Assembly (NCBI GenBank): GCA_964452915.1
Contig: CAYVNW010000035.1
Coordinates: 1 to 33,764, forward strand
Source of the DNA: Colivivens sp964452915
GTDB lineage: Bacteria; Bacteroidota; Bacteroidia; Bacteroidales; Bacteroidaceae
Length of the DNA: 33,764 nucleotides
Direction: 5' to 3'
Shown piece after piece: positions 32,026-33,764 of this stretch. The position numbers and the translations under genes are program-made. The notes beneath the pieces were generated by a model. That model did not search any database. It saw only the letters and a program-made list of their open reading frames with translations, and had not been told where the DNA came from. The number at the start of each line of letters is the position of its first letter. The first letter of the stretch is position 1.

Positions 32026-33764
32026 ATGATCATGTTTGACAAAGCTATATATAATATTATATATAATATAAGGTGTGCCTTGTCCGTGCTGTCGCTGTGC
32101 GTATGTCTGTCGGTGGCGGCGCAGAACATTAATGTGCAGTCGTTCCGTCTGCTTGAGGGAGATATGACCGCCAACACAGCCGGCACTGCTGAGCTTGACC
32201 AGAATGGCGAGAAGGCAACACTAATAAAGGTGGTCACCACGCAGACGGGCTTTCAGTTCGACTGCGGTTCACTTGGTGTGGTAAAGACGGTGCAGAAGAC
32301 AGGCGAGATATGGGTTTACGTGCCGCGTGGTGTACGCCGCATGACGGTGGCGCATCCTACGCTTGGCTTGCTGCGCGACTACAACTTCCCTGTCAGTATT
32401 GAGGGGGCGCGGACATACGAGATGGTGCTAACAACAGCTCATCTGCAGACTGTAGTCCAACAGGATGTCGGCGGACAGTATCTTGTCCTGACTGTCACTC
32501 CTGCCGATGCCATAGTACTGATCGACGATGCAGAGGTACAGTTGACCAATGGAGGGTTGTCGAAGTTGCTTTCTTATGGCAGCCACACATATCGTGTGTC
32601 CAGTCCGCTGTATCAGACCGAGAACGGAGTGATAGAGATGGGTAGGGAGAAGCAGACGCTTTCCGTCAGTCTGAAACCAGCCTACGGCATTCTCGAAATT
32701 TCTACCACGCCCGACAACGGCGCACGAGTGTATATCGACAACGATGCGGATGCCGCAGGCATCACGCCTTTCACTACAAAAAAGCTGGCAGCAGGCAGTC
32801 ACACACTTCGTGTTCAGCAGTCAGAGTACTCTACCCGTACAATGACTGTCGACGTGAAAGGTGACAGCACTACTCAGAAGGTATCTGTTCCGATGACTGC
32901 CAATTTCGGAACTGTCAATATCACAGCTCCCGGTGGCAGCCATATCTATGTGAACAACGACGACAAGGGCGTGTCGAAATGGACCGGCAGATTGGCAGAA
33001 GGGTTGTATGCAGTTGAGGCTCGCAAGGATTCCCATCGTCCGTATGTTACGAGCATAAACGTGGTGAGAGGCGAGTCTTTAGACGTAGCTTTGAATGCTC
33101 CTACCCCCATATATGGTACGCTTAATGTGTCGAGTGAGCCGTTCGGAGCTGACGTGTATATAGATGGTCAGAAGATAGGCGCATCTCCCGACATCTTCAA
33201 GAACGTGCTTGCGGGTAACCGCACAGTCGAGCTGCGCAAATCCGGCTACGCCAACTATAAGACTCAAGTAAGTGTTGAAGAGGGCAAAATAGCAGAGGTT
33301 AACGCCACCATGAGCGAGGCAAAACAAAATGTTACGCAGAACACAACCCCTTCGGGTGGAGGTACATCTGTTTCTAACGCCCAATATGTCGACCTCGGTC
33401 TGAGCGTGAAATGGGCTACCTGCAATCTTGGAGCATCAAGTCCGGAGGAGTACGGCAACTACTATGCTTGGGGTGAGACAAAGCCACGTACCGGTAGTTC
33501 ATGGGATTATGACTGGGACACAACCCCATACTATTTGAGAGGAAAATCATATTTTACTGTGAAGTGGACAAAGTATACAGGTAAAGACGGCAAGATAGTC
33601 CTTGACCCGATTGATGATGCCGCAACCGTGGCTCTTGGTGCGCCTTGGCGCATGCCGACTCTTGACGAGATAGTGGAATTGAAAGAAAAATGCGAGTGGA
33701 CATGGACCAAGATGAACGGCAAGAACGGATATAAAGTAACAGGTCCTAATGGTAATTCCATATT
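32026..33764 (+). CDS. Secreted PEGA-repeat protein with FISUMP domain, cut by window end
   Basis: 579 codons are visible, with no stop before the edge. ATG 32026 (or 32032) begins a signal sequence with the hydrophobic 'ALSVLSLCVCLSVAA' ending at Gln33. An N-terminal domain of about 120 residues follows. Then come four PEGA-like beta units (about 155-215, 222-290, 294-358 and 363-430), each with a variant of 'VYIDxxxxGxxP' and a Gly-Tyr/Leu-rich strand. After a Gly-rich linker (441-448) a FISUMP domain begins with 'YVDLGLSVKWATCNLGASSPE' and continues through 'AWGETK' and 'WRMPTLDEI'. PEGA modules typically sit on surface proteins; FISUMP domains occur widely in surface lipoproteins and secreted proteins of this phylum. 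The start codon lacks a Shine-Dalgarno and is followed by an AT palindrome (32046-32068). Confidence 0.8.
   Translation, partial: MIMFDKAIYNIIYNIRCALSVLSLCVCLSVAAQNINVQSFRLLEGDMTANTAGTAELDQNGEKATLIKVVTTQTGFQFDCGSLGVVKTVQKTGEIWVYVPRGVRRMTVAHPTLGLLRDYNFPVSIEGARTYEMVLTTAHLQTVVQQDVGGQYLVLTVTPADAIVLIDDAEVQLTNGGLSKLLSYGSHTYRVSSPLYQTENGVIEMGREKQTLSVSLKPAYGILEISTTPDNGARVYIDNDADAAGITPFTTKKLAAGSHTLRVQQSEYSTRTMTVDVKGDSTTQKVSVPMTANFGTVNITAPGGSHIYVNNDDKGVSKWTGRLAEGLYAVEARKDSHRPYVTSINVVRGESLDVALNAPTPIYGTLNVSSEPFGADVYIDGQKIGASPDIFKNVLAGNRTVELRKSGYANYKTQVSVEEGKIAEVNATMSEAKQNVTQNTTPSGGGTSVSNAQYVDLGLSVKWATCNLGASSPEEYGNYYAWGETKPRTGSSWDYDWDTTPYYLRGKSYFTVKWTKYTGKDGKIVLDPIDDAATVALGAPWRMPTLDEIVELKEKCEWTWTKMNGKNGYKVTGPNGNSI

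Overview
The window looks like Bacteroidota DNA, most probably a Prevotella-like Bacteroidales genome. Evidence: nearly every transcription unit is preceded by the Bacteroidota -7 box TAnnTTTG, often with a TTTG/TTG about 19-20 bases upstream. Most starts lack a strong Shine-Dalgarno. The ATP synthase genes run atpD-C-B-E-F-H-A-G, with a secreted N-terminal extension on subunit a and a short epsilon. There are also PEGA and FISUMP-type proteins and a secreted protein ending in a short 'YDLTGRKV...' tail. A run of exactly 100 Ns (18233-18332) shows this is a scaffold, so linkage across it is inferred.

Layout. 1-1073: an outward promoter at the left edge, a small secreted FMN-binding protein (minus) and a gap holding a 22-bp periodic array. 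1074-7772: the complete F1Fo ATP synthase operon on the minus strand with its promoter. 8028-8594: a putative lipoprotein gene broken by a stop codon directly after its lipobox cysteine. 8947-12227: a tight four-gene plus-strand run (secreted glutathione-peroxidase-like protein, ECF-transporter S component, DUF1893 protein, secreted M6 metalloprotease with dockerin-like repeats). 12295-12560: a consensus promoter followed by a strongly nested set of helices, a candidate unannotated structured RNA. 12713-15540: a Trp/Tyr-rich secreted protein and an OmpP1/FadL-type outer-membrane protein. 15580-18173: a membrane-bound lytic transglycosylase (minus), divergent from an NhaC-type antiporter (plus). 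18587-18957: RNase P RNA. 19138-23702: a TolC/MacA/MacB-type efflux operon with MacB split into ATPase and permease. 23950-27606: an unknown 167-aa protein and a 978-aa secreted protein with an internal duplication. 28477-30471: a guanine deaminase carrying a signal peptide, and an O-acetylhomoserine sulfhydrylase. 30472-31067: a repeat-rich gap. 31068-33764: a 5'-eroded transglutaminase-like gene and a PEGA/FISUMP protein cut by the window end; both look more GC-rich than the rest.

The least explained signals are: (i) three separate intergenic arrays with the same 22-bp period but different unit sequences; (ii) the structured-RNA candidate at 12353-12530; (iii) the stop codon exactly after a lipobox cysteine; (iv) the exported guanine deaminase with a long leader; and (v) the compositional change at 31.1 kb, which coincides with repeats and a headless gene. 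All structures were found by eye; no folding or database search was run.
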